From: Bradyrhizobium sp. B097
GTDB taxonomy: Bacteria > Pseudomonadota > Alphaproteobacteria > Rhizobiales > Xanthobacteraceae
Direction of reading: 5' to 3'
Assembly (NCBI RefSeq): GCF_038957035.1
Contig: NZ_CP152412.1
Coordinates: forward strand, 4,026,501-4,090,500
DNA length: 64,000 bases
Notes under the pieces: generated by a model
Databases searched by the model: none
What the model saw: only the letters and a program-made list of their open reading frames with translations
Told to the model about the DNA's origin: nothing
Translations under genes and position numbers: made by a program
Shown here: piece after piece, positions 36,213-44,254 of the stretch
Numbering within the stretch: position 1 is the first letter of the stretch
Layout: every line of letters begins with the position of its first letter

Positions 36213-37604
36213 CTAGTCAGGCACGCGCTTGCTGGCCGCCGAGGCCTCCGCGCGCGGGGCGCGCTTGGCGACGTGGACCGACGCATTGCTCGCGGCCGGC
36301 GGTGCGACATGCAGCGGCGCGGCGTGAAGTCGGCCGTGAGCCGCAGCGGGGATCTGATGCGCGGCCTGCTTCGGGTGCCTGGCCTGGCGCGCCGAGATCG
36401 CCTGCGCGCGCGGCGCGCCGACGCCGGGGACAGCTGTCGCGCGCTGTGCGAGACGGCGATCGGCCGCCGAGCGGGCCGCGAGCAGGGTCAGGTCCAGCGC
36501 TTCGGGAATGCGAAACACGTCAGCCGCCGGGATCGGCAATGTCGAGACCGACGCGAGCTGGGTGAGCTGCGGCTGCGGCCACAGCGTGCGCACGGATGCG
36601 CCGACGCGCGCGCGCTGCGCGTGATCGAGAACGTCGGCATCGCGCCAATCCATGTCGGCAAACACCGGGGCCGGCAGCGTCCGCGTCGCGGTGAAGACGA
36701 AGTTCGGAATTTTGGGCCAGCGCGTGATCGCGACCGTCTCGGTCGGCGGACGCATGAACCATTGCTGCGGCTCGGTCGGCGTCGCCGGGCGGTCCGCTGT
36801 CGCGGGCACGACATGGACGATGCGGTAGCCGCGCTCCTTCAGCGTGTTGAGGATGCGCGGCAGCGCCGCGACGGTGCGCGGCTGGATGTCGTGCAGCAGC
36901 AGGATGCCCTTGTGCTTGGCCTCGATCCGCTGGATCGCGAGGTCGTAGACCCGCTGCGGCGAGACGTGGCGCCAGTCGTCGGCCGGGAAGTCGGCGCTCC
37001 AGACCTGGATGCCCTGTGACGCCAGATAGGCTTCGGGGATCTCGGCGCGCATCAGGCCGGGGATCCGGAAGAACGGCGCGAGCTTGCTCCTGTCGCCGTT
37101 GAGCGCGGCGAGTGTCGAGGCGATGCCGTCGTCGACCTCCTGCCGCACGCGCTCGAGCGGCATCTTGTTCATCGTCAACGGATGGTTCTGGCTGTGCGTG
37201 CCGACGGTATGCCCCGCGGCGATCAGCTTGCGCACGCCTTCCGGATTGAACCGGGCCTGTGAGCCGATGGTGAAGAAGGTCGCCTTGACGCATTGGCTGG
37301 CGAGGATGGCCAGCACTTGGTTGCTGTATTTCGGCAGCGGTCCGTCGTCGAAGGTCAGCACCACCTCATGATCGGCGAGCGGCAGCGTCTCCGGATACTG
37401 CATGGTGCCGATCCGCGGATGCTCCCTGGGATCGACGACGATGGTCCGCGAGGTGCCGAGCGCGTTGGGGTTACCCGGGCAATCCGCGGCGAGGGCGGCC
37501 TGCGGCGTCATGAAGCAGCAGCCCAGCAGCGCCGCGCCGACCACGGTCCGCGACCGCTTCCGGATTATCACCAGGACGTCTGCAATCATCGATCTCGGCC
37601 GCAT
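36213..37604 (-). CDS. Secreted polysaccharide deacetylase with Ala/His/Pro-rich tail
   Basis: 463 residues from ATG 37604; ATG 37589 is an alternative start. A signal peptide is present (RTVVGAALLGCCFMTPQAALAAD). The NodB-type domain follows: VVLTFDDGP (metal Asp pair), HTVGTHSQNHP (metal His pair), FFRIPGLMRAEIPE, SADFPADDW and GILLLHDIQPRT. It would remove N-acetyl groups from chitin-like or peptidoglycan sugars. Residues 280-400 are a C-terminal extension, and 400-463 a low-complexity Ala/His/Arg-rich tail. The adjacent gene at 37685 is a shorter paralogue sharing an N-terminal ALGTSR...VDP motif. Confidence 0.87.
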   Translation of the reverse strand: MRPRSMIADVLVIIRKRSRTVVGAALLGCCFMTPQAALAADCPGNPNALGTSRTIVVDPREHPRIGTMQYPETLPLADHEVVLTFDDGPLPKYSNQVLAILASQCVKATFFTIGSQARFNPEGVRKLIAAGHTVGTHSQNHPLTMNKMPLERVRQEVDDGIASTLAALNGDRSKLAPFFRIPGLMRAEIPEAYLASQGIQVWSADFPADDWRHVSPQRVYDLAIQRIEAKHKGILLLHDIQPRTVAALPRILNTLKERGYRIVHVVPATADRPATPTEPQQWFMRPPTETVAITRWPKIPNFVFTATRTLPAPVFADMDWRDADVLDHAQRARVGASVRTLWPQPQLTQLASVSTLPIPAADVFRIPEALDLTLLAARSAADRRLAQRATAVPGVGAPRAQAISARQARHPKQAAHQIPAAAHGRLHAAPLHVAPPAASNASVHVAKRAPRAEASAASKRVPD

Positions 37605-37684
37605 TCCAAACGCACTGACGAATCCTTAGGTGCGGCCCCATGAATGCCGCCTTAACGGTCTGTAATCCACCTTGGGTCCCGGGT

Positions 37685-38500
37685 TCAATGTGTCCGGTCA
37701 GACACGGTTTTCAACGCCGCCGGGACGATGTGGACGACGTGATAATTATGCTCCTGCAGGTACCTTAGGAAGGCCGGCAGCATCTCGGCTGTTCGCATCT
37801 GCGGGTCATGCAGCAGGATAATTCCTTTGCGATGGCCCTCGAGCCGCCCGATGAGCAGCTTGAGTTCCTCCTCGGGGGTCATCTTGTTCCAGTCGCTGGC
37901 CCAGAAATCGGCGCCGAACACCGCGATACCGCGCTTTTCCATGCGCTCGAGCAGGGCGGGCGTCGACTCGAAATAGGGGAACCGGAAGAACGGCGTGCTC
38001 GGGACCGTGCTCGCGGTGCCGCGCAGGGCGGTCTGGACCGCTTCGATCCCCCGATTGATGTTCGCCTCGGCCTGATCCGTCGGCATTTTGTTGAGATGCG
38101 GATGGTCCCAGCTGTGATAGCCGATGCTGTGGCCGAGCCGCGCGATCTTGCGGACCATGTCGGGATGATCGGCTGCATTGCGGCCAACCATGAAGAAGGT
38201 GGCCTGCACGCATTCGGTTGCCAGCGCCGTCAGCACTTTGTCGGTGACGCCAGGCGTCGGCCCATCGTCGAAGGTCAGCACGACTTCGCCATCCCGCAGC
38301 GGCAGGGTCTGCGGAAAGCTCTTCTGCCCGACGCGCGGATAGGTCGCAGGGTCGACCTCGAGCACGCGCGAGGTGCCGAGTGCGTCCTTGCGCGGGCATT
38401 CGGCGGCCTTCGCCGAGTTGATCAGCGCGACAGGTGCGAGCGCGATCAGCGCCGCGACAATGTTCAGGATCGGTCGCGGTGCGCTCGACATCTTTCTCAT
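37685..38500 (-). CDS. Secreted polysaccharide deacetylase (short paralogue)
   Basis: 271 residues from ATG 38500 (MRKMSSAPRPILNIVAALIALAPVAL), a signal peptide; GTG 38515 or ATG 38491 are other possible starts. The NodB domain shows VVLTFDDGPTPGVTDKVL, HSIGYHSWDHPHLNKMP, FFRFPYFESTPALLERM and GIILLHDPQMRT. It ends directly after the domain. With the gene at 36213 it forms a tandem pair 80 bases apart on the same strand, sharing the mature N-terminal pattern CP...ALGTSR..VDP..YPR.G. Probable envelope or exopolysaccharide deacetylase. Confidence 0.87.
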   Translation of the reverse strand: MRKMSSAPRPILNIVAALIALAPVALINSAKAAECPRKDALGTSRVLEVDPATYPRVGQKSFPQTLPLRDGEVVLTFDDGPTPGVTDKVLTALATECVQATFFMVGRNAADHPDMVRKIARLGHSIGYHSWDHPHLNKMPTDQAEANINRGIEAVQTALRGTASTVPSTPFFRFPYFESTPALLERMEKRGIAVFGADFWASDWNKMTPEEELKLLIGRLEGHRKGIILLHDPQMRTAEMLPAFLRYLQEHNYHVVHIVPAALKTVSDRTH

Positions 38501-38584
38501 TGCACTGGGCCCCACCGATTAGGTAATCCGTTCCGCACTCATCAGAGCAGTTTTTCCCTTCCTGTCAAACCGGCGAAACACGGC

Positions 38585-40006
38585 ATGGCCGAGAATATCG
38601 ACGTTGCCGAACCCGCCGAGGCCGACCCGCTCGCCCGGATGCCGATGCGGGACGAGGAGGGCCAGCTCCGCCCCGAATTCGTCACGGAGATCACCCGGGC
38701 CATCCATGCCGCCGACCGGCCCCTGCTGTGCGAGGTGGTGGCGGAACTGCACGAGGCCGATCTCGGCGACCTGATCGAGGCGCTGGAACCGGACGACCGC
38801 GTCACCCTGGTCGAGATCACCGGCACGGACTTCGACTTCTCGGCGCTCAACGAGGTCGACGAGACGGTCCGCGAGGAGATCCTCGAGGAACTCGAGCCGG
38901 AGACCGTTGCCGAGGGCGTCCGCGAGCTCGAATCCGACGACGCCGTCGAGCTGCTGGAGAGCCTCGATGAAGAGGACCAGGAAGAGATCCTGGAGAAGCT
39001 GCCGGCGGCGGAGCGCGAGGACATCGAGCGCAGCCTGCTGTATCCGGAGAATTCCGCCGGCCGGCGGATGCAGACCGAGTTCATCGCGGTGCCGCCGGAC
39101 TGGAATGTCGGGCAGGCGATCGACTACATGCGCGACACGCCCGATCTGCCGGACCGCTTCTACGAGATCTATGTGGTCGACGCCAACAAGCATCTGCTCG
39201 GCGCGGTGCCGCTCGACGTGCTGCTGCGCACGCGCCGCCCGGTTCCGGTCAAGGACCTGATCGACGAGGACCGTCGCCGGGTCTCCGCGCTGGAGGACCA
39301 GGAAGAGGTCGCGCGGATGTTCGGCAAGTACAATCTGGTCGCGGCTCCCGTGGTCGACACCACCGAGCGGCTGGTCGGCGTGATCACCATCGACGACGTC
39401 GTCGACGTGATCGAGGAGGAGGCCGACGAGGACCTCAAGGCGCTGGGCGGCGTCACCCACCCGGAAGAGCTGTCCGACACGGTCTGGACCATCGCCCGCG
39501 GCCGCTTCAACTGGCTGCTGGTCAATCTCGCCACCGCGTTCCTGGCCTCCTCGGTGCTCGGCCTGTTCGAGGGCCAGCTCGAGAAGATGGTGGCGCTCGC
39601 GGTGCTGGCGCCGATCGTGGCGAGCCAGGGCGGCAATGCCGCGACCCAGACCATGACGGTCGCGGTGCGCGCGCTCGCCACCCGCGAGCTCGGTTCGTTC
39701 AACGCGACGCGCGTGGTGTTGCGCGAGACCATGGTCGGGCTCGTCAACGGGCTCGCCTTTGCCGTCATCACCGGCATCGCCGCGGTGGCCTGGTTCAAGA
39801 TCCCCGGCCTCGGCATCGTGATCGGGCTTGCGATCATCTGCAACCTGGTCGCCGGCGCGCTCGGCGGCATCCTGATTCCGATGGTGCTGGAACGGGTGCG
39901 CGCCGATCCCGCGGTTGCCTCCGGCACCTTCGTCACGACCGTCACCGACGTGGTCGGCTTCTTCTCGTTTCTCGGCATCGCCACGCTGTGGTTCGGGCTG
40001 AAATAG
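38585..40006 (+). CDS. mgtE: Magnesium transporter MgtE
   Basis: 473 residues from ATG 38585 (MAENIDVAEPAEADPLARMP). The open frame runs hundreds of codons further upstream, but that part is antisense to the deacetylase gene and not real. The acidic N domain (EEILEELEPETVAEGVRELESDD), a pair of CBS domains (DRFYEIYVVDANKHLLGAVPLDVLL and YNLVAAPVVDTTERLVGVITIDDVVD) and five membrane helices from about residue 305 (NWLLVNLATAFLASSVLGLFEG) follow. It is a Mg2+-gated inner-membrane channel. It is divergent from the deacetylases. Confidence 0.95.
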   Translation: MAENIDVAEPAEADPLARMPMRDEEGQLRPEFVTEITRAIHAADRPLLCEVVAELHEADLGDLIEALEPDDRVTLVEITGTDFDFSALNEVDETVREEILEELEPETVAEGVRELESDDAVELLESLDEEDQEEILEKLPAAEREDIERSLLYPENSAGRRMQTEFIAVPPDWNVGQAIDYMRDTPDLPDRFYEIYVVDANKHLLGAVPLDVLLRTRRPVPVKDLIDEDRRRVSALEDQEEVARMFGKYNLVAAPVVDTTERLVGVITIDDVVDVIEEEADEDLKALGGVTHPEELSDTVWTIARGRFNWLLVNLATAFLASSVLGLFEGQLEKMVALAVLAPIVASQGGNAATQTMTVAVRALATRELGSFNATRVVLRETMVGLVNGLAFAVITGIAAVAWFKIPGLGIVIGLAIICNLVAGALGGILIPMVLERVRADPAVASGTFVTTVTDVVGFFSFLGIATLWFGLK

Positions 40007-40100
40007 CCCGGCGCCTGCGGGCGCGCTTATCGTTAATCGCGCCTTAACGGGGTTGGCGGATGATGGTCCTATCTCCAAAGGGGCCATCACGGGGGCCATC

Positions 40101-40421
40101 ATGCAGCGGTTGCGGCTCAAGGCGGACGGACGGATCGTCGAATTGCGCGACGGGCAGGAAATTCCGCTCGTGCCGGCACATCCGGCCGAGACGGCGATAC
40201 AGCCTTCGGCCGCGCAACCGGCCGTGCGCGATCTGCGCCGCCGGGCCCAACTCACCCAGCTCGAATTCGCCGCCAAGCTCGGCGTGCCGGTGGAGACCAT
40301 CCGCAACTGGGAGCAGGGCAAGCGCGCCCCGCGGGGACCCGCCCGCGCGCTGCTCGCGGTGATCGCCCATTCGCCGGAGACGGTATTCGCCGCGCTGTCG
40401 AGCGAGCCGACGGCGGCTTGA
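40101..40421 (+). CDS. Small helix-turn-helix (Cro/C1-type) protein
   Basis: 106 residues from ATG 40101 (MQRLRLKADGRIVELRDGQEIPL) with GGGGGCC upstream; an upstream TTG at 40053 is less likely. The second half is an HTH_3 motif: LRRRAQLTQLEFAAKLGVPVETIRNWEQGKRAPRGPARALLAVI. This layout matches HigA/NadS-type antitoxin-like regulators, but no toxin gene is beside it. It follows mgtE by 94 bases on the same strand. Target unknown. Confidence 0.78.
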   Translation: MQRLRLKADGRIVELRDGQEIPLVPAHPAETAIQPSAAQPAVRDLRRRAQLTQLEFAAKLGVPVETIRNWEQGKRAPRGPARALLAVIAHSPETVFAALSSEPTAA

Positions 40422-40793
40422 GCGGGTACGTCGCGCGCGACGTTGATTGTCAGCCGATCGATCGCGCTTGCAGACCACAACACCGGTGTCGTCCCTGCGA
40501 ACGCAGGGACCCATAGCCACCGCATGTGATTGTGAAAGGGATTGGGGCCCCAGCGTCGCGCAGCAATGACCATTTGGGGTAATGGGTCCTGGCTTTCGCC
40601 AGGACGACGATGAGGATGGTTCTTGCGCGATATGACGCACCGTCATTGCGTACCATCTCGGTGTCATCGCCCGGCTCGACCCGGCGATCCAGTATTCCAG
40701 AGACGCCGGTCACGGGGCTTGCCAGGAAGGCGGTTTGGCCGCTTTAATCGAAGGATTGCAGTAGGTTTTCATTTTGAAGCGTGGATTTCCCCC
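40422..40793. other. Intergenic region with family A repeat
   Basis: About 370 bases between two small genes. The 121-base repeat at 40488-40608 occupies the middle. The remainder shows no gene or clear promoter. Confidence 0.6.
40488..40608. repeat. Dispersed repeat, family A, copy 2 (121 bp)
   Basis: It starts GTCGTCCCTGCGAACGCAGG, identical to the copy at 5289-5409, and ends GGCTTTCGCCAGGACGAC, the inverted counterpart. Length is also 121 bases. The interior differs from the other copy, so the ends are the conserved part. Confidence 0.8.
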
Positions 40794-41003
40794 ATGAAGG
40801 CCATCGAGCAGATCATCGCCGGCTACGTGTCGCTGAAGAATCGTCAGGCGCTGGAACAGCTGAGAGACCATCGCCAACACCTACTGGACGATGTTCGAAC
40901 GCACAGCGTCCCCGGTTTCAGCCCATCGGTCGTGAACGAGACCCTCGCCGAGGAGATCGAGCTCATCGAGGGAGCATTGGCTCGCCTCGACGAGGACGGG
41001 TAG
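40794..41003 (+). CDS. Small hypothetical helical protein
   Basis: 69 residues from ATG 40794 (MKAIEQIIAGYVSLKNRQALEQLRDHRQHL). It is helical and charged, with no membrane segment: NETLAEEIELIEGALARLDEDG at the end suggests a coiled coil. The upstream region is pyrimidine-rich and the ribosome binding site is poor, so I am moderately sure. Convergent with the DUF6428 gene. Confidence 0.55.
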   Translation: MKAIEQIIAGYVSLKNRQALEQLRDHRQHLLDDVRTHSVPGFSPSVVNETLAEEIELIEGALARLDEDG

Positions 41004-41043
41004 CTCGCGACCGGGGGCGTCAGGCCGGCTGGTCGTCTGCTGA

Positions 41044-41589
41044 TCAACCGCCGCAGCACGGTTGCTTGGCTTTCGGCGCGCAGCACGACTGCTGTTCCTG
41101 CAGCCATCGGTCGCGCGGCTTGCAGCTCGACGGACGCGCCGAAAGATAGACGCGGATCGCGGCGTCGTCGGCATCCATGCGTTCCGCGCGATAGATTTGC
41201 ATCGGCCGTACGCCGTCGCTCACCTCGAAGGTCAGCTTGGCCTGCGGATCGAAGCCGACGGCCTCGTCGACCTTGCGGATGATCGCAAGAAACTTCCCGG
41301 CCGGCATGTGGCCCCGGTTTTCCTCCTCGATGTCCCAGAGCTGAATGAAGGTCTCGCTCCAGCTCTCGGGGTTCGCGCCGCAATCGAGCCCTCTGAATGA
41401 GCCGGTCTTGACCTCGGTGACGTGGTAGCTGGGGCGGACGTCCCGGCCGTCGTAACTGAAGATCAGCGGCTTCTCCCTGTGCGCCTCGAGGCTGGAAAGC
41501 AGCGCTGCGGACGAGAGCTCTTCGACCGGCAGCAGGGCGCCGACGGTCGATCGGGTATTGGCAAGCGTGTTCACGGCTGCTATCCTCAT
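41044..41589 (-). CDS. DUF6428 family protein, arsenic-associated
   Basis: 181 residues from ATG 41589; a GTG at 41574 with AGGA upstream is a good alternative start. Family pattern: SLEAHREKPLIFSYDGRDVRPSYHVTEVKTGSF, LDCGANPESWSETFIQLWD, KFLAIIRKVDEAVGFDP and VRVYLSARPSSCKPRDRW-like text near the end. DUF6428 genes usually sit in ars operons. The tail (QSCCAPKAKQPCCGG) has two adjacent-cysteine pairs that could bind arsenite. It is divergent from arsR across a single ArsR-type operator. Biochemical role unknown. Confidence 0.82.
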   Translation of the reverse strand: MRIAAVNTLANTRSTVGALLPVEELSSAALLSSLEAHREKPLIFSYDGRDVRPSYHVTEVKTGSFRGLDCGANPESWSETFIQLWDIEEENRGHMPAGKFLAIIRKVDEAVGFDPQAKLTFEVSDGVRPMQIYRAERMDADDAAIRVYLSARPSSCKPRDRWLQEQQSCCAPKAKQPCCGG

Positions 41590-41605
41590 TTCAATGATTA
41601 TTGAA
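41590..41605. promoter_or_regulatory. ArsR-type operator
   Basis: TTCAAT-GATT-ATTGAA is an exact 6+4+6 inverted repeat directly before the DUF6428 start and 18 bases before the arsR start. TTCA...TGAA arms are typical for ArsR/SmtB operators. One dimer here could repress both directions until As(III) or Sb(III) binds ArsR. Confidence 0.65.
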
Positions 41606-41623
41606 TTGTAGGATTATCGAAAG

Positions 41624-41983
41624 ATGGAGGAGCGTCAAGCCCGAACCGCCTTCGCCGCGCTGTCGCAGGAAACGCGGCTGCGGATCGTGCGGTTGCTGGT
41701 GCAGGCCGGCCCCGATGGTATGGCGGCAGGGGCGATTGCCGAGGCGGTCGAAGTATCGCCATCCAACGTGTCGTTCCATCTGAAGGACCTCGAGCATGCG
41801 GGCATGATCGTGCCGCGCCGCGAGGCGCGTTCGATCATCTACTCGGCGGATTACACTGGCCTCCGCGAACTCATTGCCTTCCTGATGAAGGATTGCTGCG
41901 CGGGCCACCCGGAAATCTGCGCGCCGGCGCTCGCCGATGTTCAGTGCGGGCCGTCCACGGCCAAGAAAAAGGCGCGCGCCTGA
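41624..41983 (+). CDS. arsR: Arsenic-responsive repressor ArsR
   Basis: 119 residues from ATG 41624. The winged helix reads ALSQETRLRIVRLLVQAGPDGMAAGAIAEAVEVSPSNVSFHLKDLEHAGMIVPRREAR. The metalloid site is C-terminal: C91-C92 and C99 in KDCCAGHPEICAP, like the Acidithiobacillus-type ArsR with a three-cysteine site in the last helix, rather than the Cys-Val-Cys site of plasmid R773. It represses the ars genes until arsenite binds. Its stop overlaps the aqpS start (TGATG). Confidence 0.93.
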   Translation: MEERQARTAFAALSQETRLRIVRLLVQAGPDGMAAGAIAEAVEVSPSNVSFHLKDLEHAGMIVPRREARSIIYSADYTGLRELIAFLMKDCCAGHPEICAPALADVQCGPSTAKKKARA

Positions 41984-42669
41984 TGCACGGCTTCGACCTG
42001 CCGCGGCGCCTGGCGGCCGAGGGCCTCGGTACGTTGCTTCTGGTCGCAACCGTCGTGGGCTCCGGCATCATGGCCGAGACGTTGACCAAGGACGTGGCGT
42101 TGGCGCTGCTCGGCAACACCCTTCCGACCGGTGCCATTCTGGTGGTGCTGATCACGATCCTCGGACCGATATCCGGCGCGCATTTCAATCCGGCGGTCAC
42201 GCTGGTGTTCATGCTCAAGGGCGAACTCCGTCCGCCGCATGCCGCGCAATACGTCGCGGCGCAGGTGCTCGGCGGAATCCTCGGCGCAATGGTCGCGCAC
42301 GCCATGTTCGGCCTGCCGCTCCTGGAATTCTCGGCGAAGGCAAGGACGGGATTTCCGCAATGGTTTGCCGAATTCGTTGCCGCGTTCGGATTGATCGCAA
42401 CGATCATCGGTGGCCTCCGGTTTCGTGAGGCCGCAATTCCATGGCTGGTCGGGCTTTACATCACGGCCGCGTACTGGTTCACGGCATCCACGTCTTTCGC
42501 CAATCCGGCCGTTGCCATCGCGCGATCGTTCACCGACACGTTTTCCGGCATCCGCGCGCAGGATCTGCCGGGATTCGTCGTCGCCGAAATCTTAGGGGCC
42601 GTGGTCGCGCTGACATTCATGAGCTGGCTGCTGCGCCACGCTGAAACCACAACGGAAGTCACCCAATGA
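41983..42669 (+). CDS. aqpS: Aquaporin-type arsenite channel (AqpS-like, MIP family)
   Basis: 228 residues from ATG 41983, overlapping the arsR stop. Six helices and two NPA half-helices are present: GAHFNPAVTL (N69) and SFANPAVAIARSF (N174, selectivity-filter Arg 181). In Sinorhizobium meliloti the arrangement arsR-aqpS-arsC is known, where AqpS lets arsenite leave the cell after ArsC reduces arsenate. The same order here supports that role. It overlaps arsC by four bases. Confidence 0.9.
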   Translation: MHGFDLPRRLAAEGLGTLLLVATVVGSGIMAETLTKDVALALLGNTLPTGAILVVLITILGPISGAHFNPAVTLVFMLKGELRPPHAAQYVAAQVLGGILGAMVAHAMFGLPLLEFSAKARTGFPQWFAEFVAAFGLIATIIGGLRFREAAIPWLVGLYITAAYWFTASTSFANPAVAIARSFTDTFSGIRAQDLPGFVVAEILGAVVALTFMSWLLRHAETTTEVTQ

Positions 42670-43091
42670 CGATCACGATCTACCACAACCCCGATTGCGG
42701 CACGTCGCGCAACACCCTGGCAATGATCCGCCAAAGCGGGGAGGAGCCCGAGATCGTCGAATATCTCAAGACTCCTCCCTCGCGCGACAAGCTGATCGCG
42801 CTGATCGCTGCCATGGGCATGACACCGCGCGCGCTGCTCCGCGAGAAAGGCACGCCCTATGCCGCGCTCGATCTCGCCAATCCGAAATGGAGCGACGACG
42901 AATTGATCGATTTCATGATGGCGCATCCGATCCTGATCAATCGGCCCATCGTCGTCTCGCCGAAAGGCGTGAAGTTGTGCCGGCCGTCCGAGGCCGTCCT
43001 CGATCTCCTCGCCGTTGCCGACATCGGCCGGTTCGTCAAGGAAGACGGCGAAGTGATTCCGCCGGGGACGCCGGATGCGCACGCTGAATGA
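42666..43091 (+). CDS. arsC: Glutaredoxin-dependent arsenate reductase ArsC
   Basis: 141 residues from ATG 42666. The catalytic cysteine is C11 in YHNPDCGTSRNTLAMIR, and the arginine-bearing segments HPILINRPIVVSPKGVKLCRPSE complete the anion site of the R773-type enzyme. It reduces arsenate to arsenite using glutathione and glutaredoxin. It is coupled on both sides by four-base overlaps (ATGA) to aqpS and the MFS gene. Confidence 0.94.
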   Translation: MTITIYHNPDCGTSRNTLAMIRQSGEEPEIVEYLKTPPSRDKLIALIAAMGMTPRALLREKGTPYAALDLANPKWSDDELIDFMMAHPILINRPIVVSPKGVKLCRPSEAVLDLLAVADIGRFVKEDGEVIPPGTPDAHAE

Positions 43092-44254
43092 GCCGCCGTG
43101 CAGATAACCTCCTGATCGTCGCGCTCGGCACCACGCAAACCCTGGCCTGGGCGTCGAGCTACTATCTGCCGGCCATTCTCGCGGACCCGATTGCGCGGGA
43201 CCTCGGCATATCCACGAACTGGCTGTTCGCCGCGTTCTCGATGGCGCTCGTGATATCAGGACTGCTCGGTCCGCGCGTCGGCCGCCAGATCGACCGCATG
43301 GGCGGGCGCGAAGTGCTTTGCGCGTCCAATCTTATCCTGGCGTCCGGCCTGATCCTGCTCGGGCTTTCGCAAGGCCGCGTTCTGATGGCCGCAAGCTGGC
43401 TGCTGCTCGGCGTCGGCATGGGCCTAGGCCTGTATGATGCAGCCTTCGCGGCGCTCGGGCGCATCTATGGCAACACGGCACGCCGCTCCATCACCGGCAT
43501 CACCTTGATCGCGGGGTTTGCCAGCACGATCGGCTGGCCGCTCACCGCGTGGGGCCTCGCAACCATCGGCTGGCGCTGGACCTGCTTCGGCTGGGCGGCG
43601 GCGCACGTTCTGATCTGCCTGCCGCTCAACGCCTTCGTGGTCCCCAAACTGAAGAGCGAGCATCGGATCGCGGCTGACACGCCAAAGCCGCACATTCCGA
43701 TCGACCGCGCGATGATGCTGCTCGCGTTTGCCTTCGCGGCCGCCTGGAGCGTCACGTCGGCGATGGCGGTTCATTTGCCGCGAATTCTGGAGTCACTCGG
43801 CGCGACGCAAACGCAGGCGATCGCGGCAGGCGCGCTGATCGGCCCGGCGCAGGTGGTGGCACGGATTGTCGAGGCGAGCCTGCTGAAGCGCGTCCATCCA
43901 CTCTGGTCGGCGCGATTGGCCTGCATCACGCACCCCTTGGGCGCCTGCGTCATCGGCCTGTTCGGCGGAGGCTCCGCCGGGATCTTCGCGCTGCTGCATG
44001 GTGCCGGAAACGGCATCCTGACGATTGCGCGCGGCACGCTGCCGCTCGCAATATTCGGCCCGAAGGATTACGGCTACCGGCTGGGGCTGCTCGGCGCGCC
44101 GTCGCGGCTGTCTCAAGCCATTGCGCCCCTGGTATTCGGATTCCTGATCTCTCCGCTCGGCGGCTATACGTTCGCGGTCACGTCGGCTCTCAGCCTCGCC
44201 GCGCTGCTGGCGTTGTTCGCACTCAAGGCCGAACCGAAGAGCCTCTCGCGGTAG
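43088..44254 (+). CDS. MFS transporter of the ars operon
   Basis: 388 residues from ATG 43088, overlapping arsC by four bases. Twelve hydrophobic segments are visible, with an MFS-like RVGRQIDRMGGREVL loop after helix 2. It is the last gene of the ars operon and probably exports arsenite, antimonite or an organoarsenical, as described for MFS members such as ArsK and ArsJ; which substrate is unknown. Its 3' end overlaps the 3' end of the convergent LysR gene by 32 bases. Confidence 0.82.
   Translation: MSRRADNLLIVALGTTQTLAWASSYYLPAILADPIARDLGISTNWLFAAFSMALVISGLLGPRVGRQIDRMGGREVLCASNLILASGLILLGLSQGRVLMAASWLLLGVGMGLGLYDAAFAALGRIYGNTARRSITGITLIAGFASTIGWPLTAWGLATIGWRWTCFGWAAAHVLICLPLNAFVVPKLKSEHRIAADTPKPHIPIDRAMMLLAFAFAAAWSVTSAMAVHLPRILESLGATQTQAIAAGALIGPAQVVARIVEASLLKRVHPLWSARLACITHPLGACVIGLFGGGSAGIFALLHGAGNGILTIARGTLPLAIFGPKDYGYRLGLLGAPSRLSQAIAPLVFGFLISPLGGYTFAVTSALSLAALLALFALKAEPKSLSR

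Noticed and set aside
36213..37604. The Ala/His/Arg-rich deacetylase tail as a frameshift product
   Set aside because: The frame stays open to a normal stop and third-position GC bias continues, so the tail looks like genuine coding sequence.
37808..38584. 259-codon upstream extension of mgtE
   Set aside because: It lies antisense to the deacetylase gene; MgtE has its normal length from ATG 38585.
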